Shown piece after piece: positions 23,200-31,196 of a DNA stretch of 32,134 bases; the first letter of the stretch is position 1; every line of letters begins with the position of its first letter. The notes under the pieces were generated by a model. It searched no databases. It was not told where the DNA came from and saw only the letters and a list, made by a program, of their open reading frames with translations. The translations under genes were made by a program, and so were the position numbers. Source of the stretch: JANFXS01 sp022791155 (lineage in GTDB: Bacteria > Bacillota > Clostridia > Lachnospirales > Anaerotignaceae); contig CATJUX010000075.1 of assembly GCA_949743895.1 (NCBI GenBank), positions 1 through 32,134 of the forward strand, in the 5' to 3' direction.

Positions 23200-24447
23200 T
23201 CAGTTGTTTCCAACATAAACTCCATTTTTGATTGTGACAGCCATGGGAGCTTTTGAAACCTCGCCTGTGGCTTCCCATGTCATGCCCTGGCCTGTGAGGC
23301 CGTCAACACTGATCTGAGGCATAACAGCAACAAGGGCCTCGCATATATCCTGTGGGTTGCTGTCGCTGCTCACACCGGCAGCTCCAAGAGCGGCATAAAT
23401 TGTGTATACAGAGTCATATGCGTCAGCGGCGAACTGGTTTGGAGTTTCACCAAACTGCTCTTGATATTTTGTGACAAAGTTCACAGTTCTTTCGTCTTCA
23501 GCATCGGCAGAGAAAGGAGTGAGGAGCATTACGCCCTCAGCAAGTTCTTTGTTGAAGCCCTTAAGCGTAAGTATGCCATCCATGCCGTCAACGCCAAAGA
23601 AAATTGGTGAATATCCCATGCTGTCGGCCTGTCCAAGGATGAGTGAAGCCGGTGTGTAATACATAGGAAGGAAAACAAGTTCGGCGCCAGCCTTTTGGGC
23701 TTCTGTGAGTTGAACGCTGAAGTCATTTTCAGTGTCAGTTGTGAAAGTTCCGGCATAAACTATTTCAAGGTTTTCATTTGCCGCTTCTGCCGCAAATGTG
23801 TCATAAATTCCCTTTGAATAGGCGTCATCGCTTTTGTATATCACGGCAACCTTTGAGGCCAGTGAATTTTCGGCAATATACTGGGCTGAAGCTGTTCCCT
23901 GATTTGGGTCTGTGAAGCAAACTTGGAACACATTGTCTTTGCCTTTGATCACGTCTGTGGAGGAAGCAGAAGGTGTAACTTCGAATATTCTGTCGTTGTA
24001 GCTTTCAGCGGCAACGGCTATGCATGGAGTTGTTGTGACACAGCCAACAAGCGCCTGCATTCCCCAGTCTTTCAATGTGTTGTATGCATTGACTGATTTT
24101 TCAGGGTCATGCTCGTCGTCTTGGAAGTTGATTTCAAACTTGATGTCGCCGCCCATGGCGTTTATCTCGTCAACAGCAATTTGAGCGCCGTTTCTCACCG
24201 CTATGCCATAAACAGCGGCCGCGCCTGTGAGAGGCCCAATTCCGCCAATTTTGTATGTTCCGCCTGTTCCGGCGTCTCCACTGCTGCTGTCATCTTCTTT
24301 TTGAGAATCATCTTGTGTTTGGGAATCTCCCTGTGTTTGGGAACCGCTGTTTTGCTGGCTTGAGCTGTCAGAATTTCCACAGGCTGTGAACATGGACAGC
24401 GCCATGGCCGCCGATAACATCACCGGCAATAATTTTTTCATCTTCAT
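23200..24447 (-). CDS. livK: Branched-chain amino-acid type ABC transporter, binding lipoprotein
   Basis: A 415-residue periplasmic-binding-protein type 1 lipoprotein (LivJ/LivK family). The signal peptide ends in a lipobox with C23 (MFTAC), followed by a low-complexity linker with short SQTQGD/SQTQDD/SQKEDD repeats. The domain starts YKIGGIGPLTGAAAVYG, with AVDEINAMGG and the VGCVTTTPCIAVAAES ligand-site region. AAGGAGAG is six bases before the ATG. It is the upstream-most gene of the liv cluster. The family also binds other amino acids, amides and aromatic compounds, so branched-chain specificity is only the default reading. Confidence 0.92.
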   Translation of the reverse strand: MKMKKLLPVMLSAAMALSMFTACGNSDSSSQQNSGSQTQGDSQTQDDSQKEDDSSSGDAGTGGTYKIGGIGPLTGAAAVYGIAVRNGAQIAVDEINAMGGDIKFEINFQDDEHDPEKSVNAYNTLKDWGMQALVGCVTTTPCIAVAAESYNDRIFEVTPSASSTDVIKGKDNVFQVCFTDPNQGTASAQYIAENSLASKVAVIYKSDDAYSKGIYDTFAAEAANENLEIVYAGTFTTDTENDFSVQLTEAQKAGAELVFLPMYYTPASLILGQADSMGYSPIFFGVDGMDGILTLKGFNKELAEGVMLLTPFSADAEDERTVNFVTKYQEQFGETPNQFAADAYDSVYTIYAALGAAGVSSDSNPQDICEALVAVMPQISVDGLTGQGMTWEATGEVSKAPMAVTIKNGVYVGNN

Positions 24448-24698
24448 TTAAATCTCTCCTTTATTTTTTATATTATAGCCACAGTTTGTTGAAACCATGA
24501 CATTTTAACGTTAAAAACAGTTCAGCGCCGCTTTGCTTTTGAGCGTGCTTTCTTTTTGCGGAGCAGTTTTTGGCACAGTGAAATGTTTGGCGTTGGTCAT
24601 TTTTTCCAACGGTTTTGCATTGCCAAATTGTGCCCGGCATTGTGGCCTCATTGTTGTGCGCTCAGCAATGTTTTTTGTTTGAAAAATATATATAAAAA
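24448..24698. other. Promoter region of livK and 3' flank of the small membrane gene
   Basis: About 250 AT-rich bases with no gene. It should hold the livK promoter, but I see no strong match. Confidence 0.35.
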
Positions 24699-24723
24699 AA
24701 CGGCCTCAAAAATTTGGGCCGTT
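24694..24723 (-). terminator. Terminator of the small membrane-protein gene
   Basis: On the minus strand AACGGCC pairs with GGCCGTT (24717-24723 and 24699-24705) and runs into T7. It lies about 20 bases after the stop codon at 24745. Confidence 0.85.
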
Positions 24724-24744
24724 GTTAAATCGATCTTCTAAGTT

Positions 24745-24990
24745 TCACAACACAACCTTTTGTTTTTGAGTATGGCAATATTCACATATAAAAGCCGCGA
24801 ATAGCGGCGCAATAATGCCCACGACGAGTAGGGCTGATGCTTTTGCGCATGCAATTGAAATAAAAATAGACGCCATTACAGCGTCTACACATGAAAACAT
24901 ATCAAAGGAGTTAAAACGGCATGAAAATGAAGCCGCGTTTTTTTCACAACGGCACGGGTTGCTGTGTTGTTTTTCATTCATTTTTTTCAT
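24745..24990 (-). CDS. Small cysteine-rich membrane protein, unknown function
   Basis: I do not recognise this 81-residue protein, but it is well framed as a gene. It has a TTGACT-17-TATACT promoter, GAAGGAGGG upstream of the ATG at 24990, and an immediate terminator. The polar N-terminus (about 1-33) carries C13, C15, C24; C34 follows at the membrane boundary. A hydrophobic region, probably one or two helices (about 35-69), contains C48 and leads to C69-x-x-C72, then a short basic tail with HTQKQK. Seven cysteines in 81 residues, including CxC and CxxC pairs, suggest metal or cluster binding or redox work at the membrane; this is inference. Another in-frame ATG two codons upstream is too close to the ribosome site. 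Confidence 0.7.
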   Translation of the reverse strand: MKKMNEKQHSNPCRCEKNAASFSCRFNSFDMFSCVDAVMASIFISIACAKASALLVVGIIAPLFAAFICEYCHTQKQKVVL

Positions 24991-25026
24991 GGCCATTTCC
25001 CTCCTTCATCATTTTGCATAGACTAA

Positions 25027-25055
25027 AGTATAATGACTTGTCTGCATAAAGTCAA
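25027..25055 (-). promoter_or_regulatory. Promoter of the small membrane-protein gene
   Basis: Minus strand TTGACT (25050-25055) - 17 bp - TATACT (25027-25032), about 37 bases before the start codon. Confidence 0.82.
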
Positions 25056-25333
25056 CAATTATTTTTCAATATTTAGGATTTTTTTACAATTGCGATATGT
25101 GCTGTGGGGGGAGACTGCTGTTTGTGGTTGTTGTTTTTTCAATTCAATGTTTTTAAAAATTGATTTAAGACCGCCCCTCCCGCACTCTTAAAATCCCTTT
25201 AAAAAAACATGAATTGACCAAACGCTGACACTAAAAAAAATCCCCAGCCACAAAGAGACTGGGGGCAGCTTGCCTGTTTCAGGAGGGGAGAAAAGCCAAG
25301 CTCTAAAAACGCCGTTAAACGGCAGACAAACTT
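25056..25333. other. Gap with a repeat fragment and terminator
   Basis: It holds TTTAAGACCG (25164-25173) followed by CCCCTCCCGCA, shared with other gaps in this window, plus the aminotransferase terminator. There is no gene. Confidence 0.45.
25233..25265 (-). terminator. Terminator of the aminotransferase gene
   Basis: On the minus strand CCCCAG pairs with CTGGGG (25259-25264 and 25242-25247) around an 11-nt loop and is followed by ATTTTTTTT. Confidence 0.85.
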
Positions 25334-26563
25334 TCAGCAGGCAACTTTGTCTTTTCTTTCTTCTCTAAGTTCTTCCACAAGGCTTATAATTTCTTTCATT
25401 CCTCTCACAACGTTTTTTTCATCAGTCACAAAGGAAAGCCTTATATAATTTTTGAATTTCTCACCGCCAAGGCCGCTTCCGGGAATGGCCGCCACATTGT
25501 GTTCTTCCCGGAGCCTTTCAGTGAACTTGTCGCCGTCAATGCCTGTGCGCGAAACATCAACAAAAACATAAAACGCGCCCATTGGCTCTGCATATGTGAA
25601 TTCAGGCACCATGTCAAGATATTTGCAAACTATGTCACGTCTTTTTGCATACGTTTCAACCATCACTTGTCCGTCGGCCTTCACTGAAGGAAGGTTCATT
25701 GAATCGGCCAAACCTTTTTGTATGAACGTTGGCGTGCATGTAACGCAATAGTGATGAACTTTCAGAAGGCTTGACATCATTCTTTTGTCAAAAAGGAGAT
25801 AGCCAACTCTCCAGCCCGTCATTGAATATAGCTTTGAGAAACCGTTGCCAATTATTGTTCTTTCTCTCATGCCGGGGAAAGAAGCCATTGAGCGGAATTT
25901 TTTGCCGCCATATATGATTTTGCTGTATATCTCGTCGCTGAAGACAATCAGGTTAAACTCGCAGGCAATTTTGGCAACCTCGGCCAAAACATCATCGTTG
26001 AACACAACGCCCGTTGGATTGCATGGATTGTTTATGACAATCATTTTTGTTTTTTCAGTTATATTGCGGCGAAGCTCCTCTGGATCAATTTGGAAACCGT
26101 TTTCGCCTTTAAGCGGTATGTCCACAACTTTGCCGCCCGCCATATAAATGAGGTTTTCATAGTTGAAGAACGCCGGTGTGAATATGATTGCCTCATCGCC
26201 AGGGTTGAGAAACGCCATTATGGCGTCGTTTATTGTTTCTGCTCCGGCTGAAGTGACCATGATTTCAGTTTCAGGATCATATGTTATGCCATTGATTTCT
26301 TCTGTCAGTTTGCTTATCTCGCGCCTAAGTTCTATGAGCCCGCGGTTGTTGGCATAGTGTGTATATTTTTCATTGAGCGCATTGATTGTGGCGTCAACAA
26401 TTCCTTTTGGCGTGTCAAAATCGGGCTCGCCCTCTCCAAAATTGACAATGTCGCGGCCCATGGCCTGAAGTTCAAAACCTCTTTCGCTCACAACGCGCAC
26501 TGGTGAAAAATAGCAATTCTTAATTCTATCAGCGCCCTCAAATATATCTCTTTCAAAAGCCAT
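25334..26563 (-). CDS. Class I pyridoxal-phosphate aminotransferase
   Basis: A 409-residue fold-type I aminotransferase (aspartate/aromatic aminotransferase group). Seen: NFGEGEPDFDTPKGI near the N-terminus, YTHYANNRGLIELRREIS, NPCNPTGVVF (PLP ring contacts), FSDEIYSKIIYGG, the PLP-lysine motif NGFSKLYSMTGWRVGYLL, and a late AIPGSGLGGEKFKNYIRLSF with the substrate-carboxylate arginine. The start at 26563 has GGAGG nine bases upstream. It would exchange an amino group between an amino acid and a 2-oxo acid, fitting the amino-acid catabolic neighbourhood. The preferred amino acid is not evident. Confidence 0.9.
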   Translation of the reverse strand: MAFERDIFEGADRIKNCYFSPVRVVSERGFELQAMGRDIVNFGEGEPDFDTPKGIVDATINALNEKYTHYANNRGLIELRREISKLTEEINGITYDPETEIMVTSAGAETINDAIMAFLNPGDEAIIFTPAFFNYENLIYMAGGKVVDIPLKGENGFQIDPEELRRNITEKTKMIVINNPCNPTGVVFNDDVLAEVAKIACEFNLIVFSDEIYSKIIYGGKKFRSMASFPGMRERTIIGNGFSKLYSMTGWRVGYLLFDKRMMSSLLKVHHYCVTCTPTFIQKGLADSMNLPSVKADGQVMVETYAKRRDIVCKYLDMVPEFTYAEPMGAFYVFVDVSRTGIDGDKFTERLREEHNVAAIPGSGLGGEKFKNYIRLSFVTDEKNVVRGMKEIISLVEELREERKDKVAC

Positions 26564-27381
26564 ATCAGCATACCTCCAAAACAAAAGTCAAATTAAATAT
26601 TATAATCAATATACAGCGTCATTTCAGCGCTGTGGAATTTACTTTTTTTAGACTGCTTAGAAGTATAGCACAGTATCCGCAATATAGCAACATATTTCCA
26701 CGAGAAAAATACATTTTTTATTAAATCTAAAGTTTTATATCAATTTCGCCAAATTTATTCACAATAAAGAATGTTTTCAAAAAGTCTTCCTGCTTCGGGG
26801 AAAGAACAAAAAGCAATGAACATTGCACATGATAAATTCCACTTCAGTGCATTTGTGTTCAGCAAAGGCCAACACTGCCATAGCCCATATGAATCAGCCA
26901 CGGCATGAGTGTTTTTCAAATTCATAATATGTTGGCCCTTTCTCACTTGCCCCAACAAGCACAAAACTTGGAAAGCCACAGCCGTTCACGCTCAAATTGG
27001 AAATATGAACTGTTTAACCGATTTTATAAAGCTAATAACAACTCGCCAAACATAAAATATTAAACATGTTACATATCAAATTCAAAATCTGGCCAAAAAC
27101 AAACGGATTTTGCAATGTTTTCGTGGCAAACTGAACCAAAACACAAATGCTTGAGGCCACGCTCACTTTTTCAAAACTCAGCTGAAAACAAACTTGCCAA
27201 ACAATGTGTAACATGTGACATATATAAATGAAAAAATTAAAAAGCATGAAAGGTTGATCAATAAACAGCAGACAACGCCCGAAACTGTTTATAATGGAGC
27301 AAGCCCCTTTTGAAGAACTTGTTGGTTCAGCAAAAGGGGCTTGCTTAGTTATGGGTGGCTATTATATATAGTGAATGTCTG
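26564..27381. other. Large gene-free gap with shared motifs
   Basis: About 820 bases between two minus-strand genes. It holds ACATGTTACATAT (27064-27076) and AATGTGTAACATGT (27203-27216), related to the motif at 4955-4968, and a 14-bp hairpin near the alcohol dehydrogenase 3' end. The frames present lack ribosome sites and family resemblance. Confidence 0.5.
27298..27345. terminator. Stable hairpin after the alcohol dehydrogenase gene
   Basis: AGCAAGCCCCTTTT (27298-27311) pairs perfectly with AAAAGGGGCTTGCT (27332-27345); the loop is 20 nt. T runs are poor on both sides, so efficiency is uncertain. Confidence 0.6.
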
Positions 27382-28467
27382 TCAGTGAGTTTTGTTGTAT
27401 TCCTCAAGATCGAGTATTGCCTGACGCATCATGTCTTTTGTGATCTTATAAGGAGAAACTTCTATGTCATATTTTGTGATGGCGCTGTCAAGAACAGGCT
27501 CAATTTCGTCAACAGAAACTTCCATGTCGGCAAGTTTTGTTGGAAGGCCTATTGACTTCATGAATTTGTATATTTGTTCCAGTTTTTCCATTTGTTTGTC
27601 CATCATGAGCATGCAAAGCACACCATAGCTCACAACTTCGCCATGAAGATGTCTTTCCTCAATTTGAGGAAGAACTGTCATGCCATAGAATATGGCATGG
27701 CCCATGCCGCTGTTGAGGTTTATGTCAATGAGATATGAAACAAGGCCGCTTGTGAGAACAACGGCAAGAACAGCCTGCTCAAGCTCGAAAGAAGATCTGT
27801 TGTTTTTGACGTCTTCCATGGCTTTTGTGCCATATTTGAGAAGCGGATCTCCTGTCATGGCGCTCATGACGCATGGAAGGGCGTCTTTGTGCGCAAGCTC
27901 GCGGCCGCGGCATGAAAATGGAACTTCTGTATATTTTGCAAGGGTGTCGCCAATGCCGGCCCAAAGATAAACTTCAGGCGCCTTTGCAATTATGTCGAGG
28001 TTTATGAAGTTATGTATGGCTGGGCGCGGTGCAACAAAAACGTCTTTTTGAACGCCGTTTGGATAATACATAACAGCAATGGCTGTTGTGGCCGCACATG
28101 TGGCTGCGATTGTTGGGAATGTGAAGAAAGGCTTTTCGGCCTTCATTGCCACATATTTTGATGTGTCAATGGCTTTTCCGCCGCCACAGGCAAATATCAT
28201 GTCGGCCTGTTTAACTGTGTCAAGCTCAAGAAGCCTGTCGCCGTTTTCATATGAGGCAACTCCGCCAAACCATTCAAAACCAACAAGCTCTATATCAGTT
28301 CCCTTCACTGCTTCTGTGAGCACAGGCTTGATTGCGGCCAAAGCCCTTTCGCCGCCTATAACAACGGCTTTTTTGCCATATCTTGAACAAAGTTCACCCA
28401 ATTTTGCATATGTTTCCAACCCTGAGCCTATTGTGTATCCCGGGAATAATACATTTGTTGTGTCCAT
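27382..28467 (-). CDS. GldA-like metal-dependent alcohol/glycerol dehydrogenase
   Basis: A 361-residue member of the iron-containing alcohol dehydrogenase / glycerol dehydrogenase family. Seen: KAVVIGGERALAAI (start of the NAD-binding half), the FACGGGKAIDTSKYVA glycine motif, TFPTIAATCAATTAIAV, and metal ligands D in GIGDTLAKY and H in GMGHAIFYG and HLHGE. It resembles glycerol dehydrogenase, but substrate specificity within this family is broad. The start at 28467 has AAGGAGAG nine bases upstream, and the long upstream frame is non-coding leader. A promoter at 28713-28741 gives an mRNA leader of about 240 nt with notable inverted repeats. It is divergent from the sigma-54 activator gene, which may control it. 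Confidence 0.88.
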   Translation of the reverse strand: MDTTNVLFPGYTIGSGLETYAKLGELCSRYGKKAVVIGGERALAAIKPVLTEAVKGTDIELVGFEWFGGVASYENGDRLLELDTVKQADMIFACGGGKAIDTSKYVAMKAEKPFFTFPTIAATCAATTAIAVMYYPNGVQKDVFVAPRPAIHNFINLDIIAKAPEVYLWAGIGDTLAKYTEVPFSCRGRELAHKDALPCVMSAMTGDPLLKYGTKAMEDVKNNRSSFELEQAVLAVVLTSGLVSYLIDINLNSGMGHAIFYGMTVLPQIEERHLHGEVVSYGVLCMLMMDKQMEKLEQIYKFMKSIGLPTKLADMEVSVDEIEPVLDSAITKYDIEVSPYKITKDMMRQAILDLEEYNKTH

Positions 28468-28553
28468 AACTTTCAACTCTCCTTTAACACATTTTTCAAA
28501 AAAATTAATAAGCCGCGGCAATTCAAACGTGAAATATCTGCCGAGGCTGTTTG

Positions 28554-28572
28554 GCAGTATGCTGCATACTGC
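28554..28572. promoter_or_regulatory. 19-bp perfect palindrome in the dehydrogenase leader
   Basis: GCAGTATGC-T-GCATACTGC, a perfect 9+1+9 inverted repeat. The one-base centre makes an RNA hairpin unlikely and a DNA-binding dimer site more likely. It lies about 90 bases before the start codon and downstream of the promoter, a roadblock-type position. Confidence 0.6.
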
Positions 28573-28651
28573 TGAAAACGGCATTGCGGCCTTGAGCACA
28601 TTTAGCACATTTGTGCAAATTTGAAAACAAATCCACAACTAAGTTTAATTT

Positions 28652-28695
28652 GTCCGACGTGCCATGGTGTTGGGACAGGCTTTGGCACGTCAGAC
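28652..28695 (-). promoter_or_regulatory. Hairpin at the 5' end of the dehydrogenase mRNA
   Basis: GTCCGACGTGCC (28652-28663) and GGCACGTCAGAC (28684-28695) pair over 12 positions with one mismatch; the loop is 20 nt. It would begin about 10 nt from the predicted transcript start. Confidence 0.5.
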
Positions 28696-28712
28696 GGTTG
28701 TTTCTGATTTTT

Positions 28713-28741
28713 ATTATACAACTACATGTCATTAATTTCAA
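28713..28741 (-). promoter_or_regulatory. Promoter of the dehydrogenase gene
   Basis: Minus strand TTGAAA (28736-28741) - 17 bp - TATAAT (28713-28718). Confidence 0.7.
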
Positions 28742-29245
28742 TCGAAATTGAAAATTTTTTAACAAATATAAAATTTTTGTCAACTATACCAAAATTATAC
28801 CATGCCAACGTGTGAAAAATTTGATAATATCAACGGTTAATATGCGTTGGAACTTTTGGAGCTTTTTAACATTTGATTTTTGTGATATACTCTATTGTAA
28901 AAAATATAGAAATCAGCCTGAATATGCAATAGGGGGGAATTGAGCCGAAGCATCCAAAGACAATTCCCCAAAGTGAAACTTGAGAGCTTGTTTATTGAAA
29001 TTATATTAACGCAATTCTTATATAATGTATGTTTTGTGAGTTTGTTGTCATTTTTTGAGCAAATTGTGGTTTTCTAAAGGGCATTTTTTTAGACTGGAGA
29101 ATGGGGAATTGGCGGGGAAGATGCTTTGCCGCCGCGGATCTCACGCCCCTCCCACAGCCTCAAAAAAACACCCTCCCTAAAAACCACAAATCACCCCTCC
29201 CAAAAACAAAACACCCCCAAACCTAAACAACAAGGAAGTGTTCTC
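28742..29245. other. Divergent regulatory gap before the sigma-54 activator
   Basis: It contains a candidate -10 TATACT near 28887-28892, a perfect 9-bp hairpin at 28934-28969, a TATAAT at 29021-29026, a repeat-like GCCCCTCCCACA piece near 29145-29156, and a 76-nt G-free run at 29158-29233. No small gene is supported, and no -24/-12 sigma-54 promoter was found. Confidence 0.5.
28934..28969 (+). other. Perfect 9-bp hairpin GGGGAATTG/CAATTCCCC
   Basis: The arms at 28934-28942 and 28961-28969 enclose an 18-nt purine-rich loop. There is no T run, so it is not a normal terminator. It lies about 280 bases before the activator gene. Its function is unknown. Confidence 0.5.
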
Positions 29246-31180
29246 ATGGAAGACATGTCAATTTGCATAATAACGCCGTTCAAAGAATATGCCGAAAAGC
29301 TCCGCCGCGCAGTGAGCTTAGTCAAAAAGCCTTTGCCCGTTTTTGCTGTTGGAAAAAATTTCACAGGCGAAAAACTGACAAAAAAGGGCGCAAAAATATT
29401 CATAGCCAGCGACAGCGATTCATTTTCAGTGCCCGAAAATGAGTTCCATGGCAACATTTTGAAAATTGGATACACAGCTATGGATTGTATTTTTTCATTA
29501 AATGGCAATAATGTTAAGGGGAAAAAAATTTATGTTGCAGCCGAAAAAACAAACAACATCAATTTTGCCTTTCTTTCAGACTATTTCAAAACTTCTGTGA
29601 CGCCATATGACCCAAGCGAAAGCCGCGAAAACGAAAGATTTTTGAGGCATGACAAAAACGGGCTGTATCTTTGCGCGCCGGAAGCGTTTGAGGCCGCGAA
29701 AACAGCAAAAATTGACAGCGCAATTCTTTGCCACTGCCCCGATTCCATAACGGCGGCTGTGAGGGCGGCAAACGAAATCATACGCGTCAGCGAACGCGAG
29801 CAAAAGAAAAACCGTGAAAACCTTTTGAGAATGGAGCAATATAAGGTTGTGTTCAATTTCACAAATGACGCCATACTTGCAATTGATGAAAACGGAATCA
29901 TAATCGCCGCCAACGACATGGTCTACAAATTCCTCAAATGGGACAAAAACGACCGCCTTGAGGGCAAGCGCATTGACAGCGTTGTCAAAGGCACAAAAAT
30001 GATAAAGGCCATGGACAAAGAGGGCGGCGACGTTGGCGACGTCTTCCAGCTTCCATATTGCACTGTGCTGACCCACAGAATCCCCATAGAAATAGACGGC
30101 AAAAAGAAGGGCGTTGTTTCAACATTTCAAGACCTTGCCACGCTTCAGGAACACGAGAAAAATGCGCGCGTGAATTTCTATAAAGACAAAAAAGGATTTT
30201 CGGCAAAATATAGCTTTGCTGACATAAAGGGAAGCAGCAAAAAAATTGAAGAAGTGAAAAACATTGCAAAAAGCTATGCCCCCTCGTCGGCCGCTGTGCT
30301 CATATTGGGCGAAACGGGAACAGGAAAAGAACTTTTCGCCCAAAGCATACACAACGCCGGAAGCAGAAACGGCGGCCCGTTTATGGCTGTCAACTGCGCC
30401 GCCATACCAAAAAATCTTTTGGAGGCCGAACTTTTTGGATATGAAGAAGGCTCTTTCACAGGGGCAAGCAAGGGCGGCAAAATGGGAGTTTTTGAAATGG
30501 CGCACAAAGGCACCATATTCCTTGACGAAATTGGCGAAATGCCGCTTGACATGCAGGCACAGCTTCTCCGGGTCATACAGGAAAAGGAAATCAGGAGGAT
30601 AGGAAGCGACAAGGTTATACCAATTGATGTGCGGGTTATATCCGCCACAAACAGAAACCTCCGAAGCGAGGTTGAAAAGGGAAGTTTCCGTGAAGACCTG
30701 TTCTATCGCCTCAATGTTCTTGAAATTACAATTCCGCCGCTGCGGGAGCGCAAGGAGGATATATTTGACATAGCCGAGTCATATCTTAGAACATTCAACT
30801 ATAAAAGCTATAAAAACAATCAGGCTTTGTGGCGGGAAATAATTGAGGAGCTTGAAAAATATGAGCTGCGCGGCAATGTGCGTGAGCTGCAGAACATGCT
30901 TGAGCGCCTCAGTGTCATGCTTGAAAACAAACATATCAACACAAGCGCACTTTTTGCCGAAATAAACAAGGGCATGACGCGTTCGCTTTCGACAGGAACC
31001 CACAGCACACGGCCGTCTGACGAAACATTTGGCCGTGAAGACGCCGACATGTGGGAAAAGGAAAAAATTATACAAGCGCTCAAAAACAACAACCTGTCGC
31101 GCACAAAAACCGCGGCAGAATTGGGAATGAGCCGCTCCACACTTTGGAGCAAAATGAAATATCACAAAATTGACATGTGA
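29246..31180 (+). CDS. Sigma-54-dependent activator with PrpR-type sensor and PAS domains
   Basis: A 644-residue enhancer-binding protein. The first ~190 residues resemble the PrpR_N sensor domain of propionate-catabolism activators. A PAS domain (about 198-300, FTNDAILAIDENGIIIAANDMV) follows, then an AAA+ domain with Walker A GETGTGKE (355-362), the sigma-54 contact loop as GSFTGA (402-407; most have GAFTGA), Walker B FLDE (425-428), and REDLFYRLNVLEI with the arginine fingers. A Fis-type HTH (TAAELGMSRSTLWSKM) closes the protein. The ATG at 29246 has AAGGAAG eight bases upstream; the 40 residues possible before it are low-complexity and G-free in DNA. It is followed 16 bases later by a flavodoxin-fold gene and is divergent from the alcohol dehydrogenase. 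Its targets use sigma-54 promoters, none seen in this window. Confidence 0.9.
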   Translation: MEDMSICIITPFKEYAEKLRRAVSLVKKPLPVFAVGKNFTGEKLTKKGAKIFIASDSDSFSVPENEFHGNILKIGYTAMDCIFSLNGNNVKGKKIYVAAEKTNNINFAFLSDYFKTSVTPYDPSESRENERFLRHDKNGLYLCAPEAFEAAKTAKIDSAILCHCPDSITAAVRAANEIIRVSEREQKKNRENLLRMEQYKVVFNFTNDAILAIDENGIIIAANDMVYKFLKWDKNDRLEGKRIDSVVKGTKMIKAMDKEGGDVGDVFQLPYCTVLTHRIPIEIDGKKKGVVSTFQDLATLQEHEKNARVNFYKDKKGFSAKYSFADIKGSSKKIEEVKNIAKSYAPSSAAVLILGETGTGKELFAQSIHNAGSRNGGPFMAVNCAAIPKNLLEAELFGYEEGSFTGASKGGKMGVFEMAHKGTIFLDEIGEMPLDMQAQLLRVIQEKEIRRIGSDKVIPIDVRVISATNRNLRSEVEKGSFREDLFYRLNVLEITIPPLRERKEDIFDIAESYLRTFNYKSYKNNQALWREIIEELEKYELRGNVRELQNMLERLSVMLENKHINTSALFAEINKGMTRSLSTGTHSTRPSDETFGREDADMWEKEKIIQALKNNNLSRTKTAAELGMSRSTLWSKMKYHKIDM

Positions 31181-31196
31181 AAAGGAGAGATATTTG

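Noticed and set aside
27032..27247. A 71-codon hydrophobic frame in the 820-base gap
   Set aside because: AT-rich sequence readily gives Phe/Ile/Leu-rich frames, and there is no ribosome site or resemblance to a family.
28934..28969. The hairpin as a known riboswitch (c-di-GMP, fluoride, guanidine, ZTP, SAM)
   Set aside because: None of the conserved core motifs of these classes is present.
28468..29245. Possible sigma-54 (-24/-12) promoters near the activator, for example TGGCAC at 28683-28688
   Set aside because: The required GC element at the correct spacing is missing in each case checked by eye.
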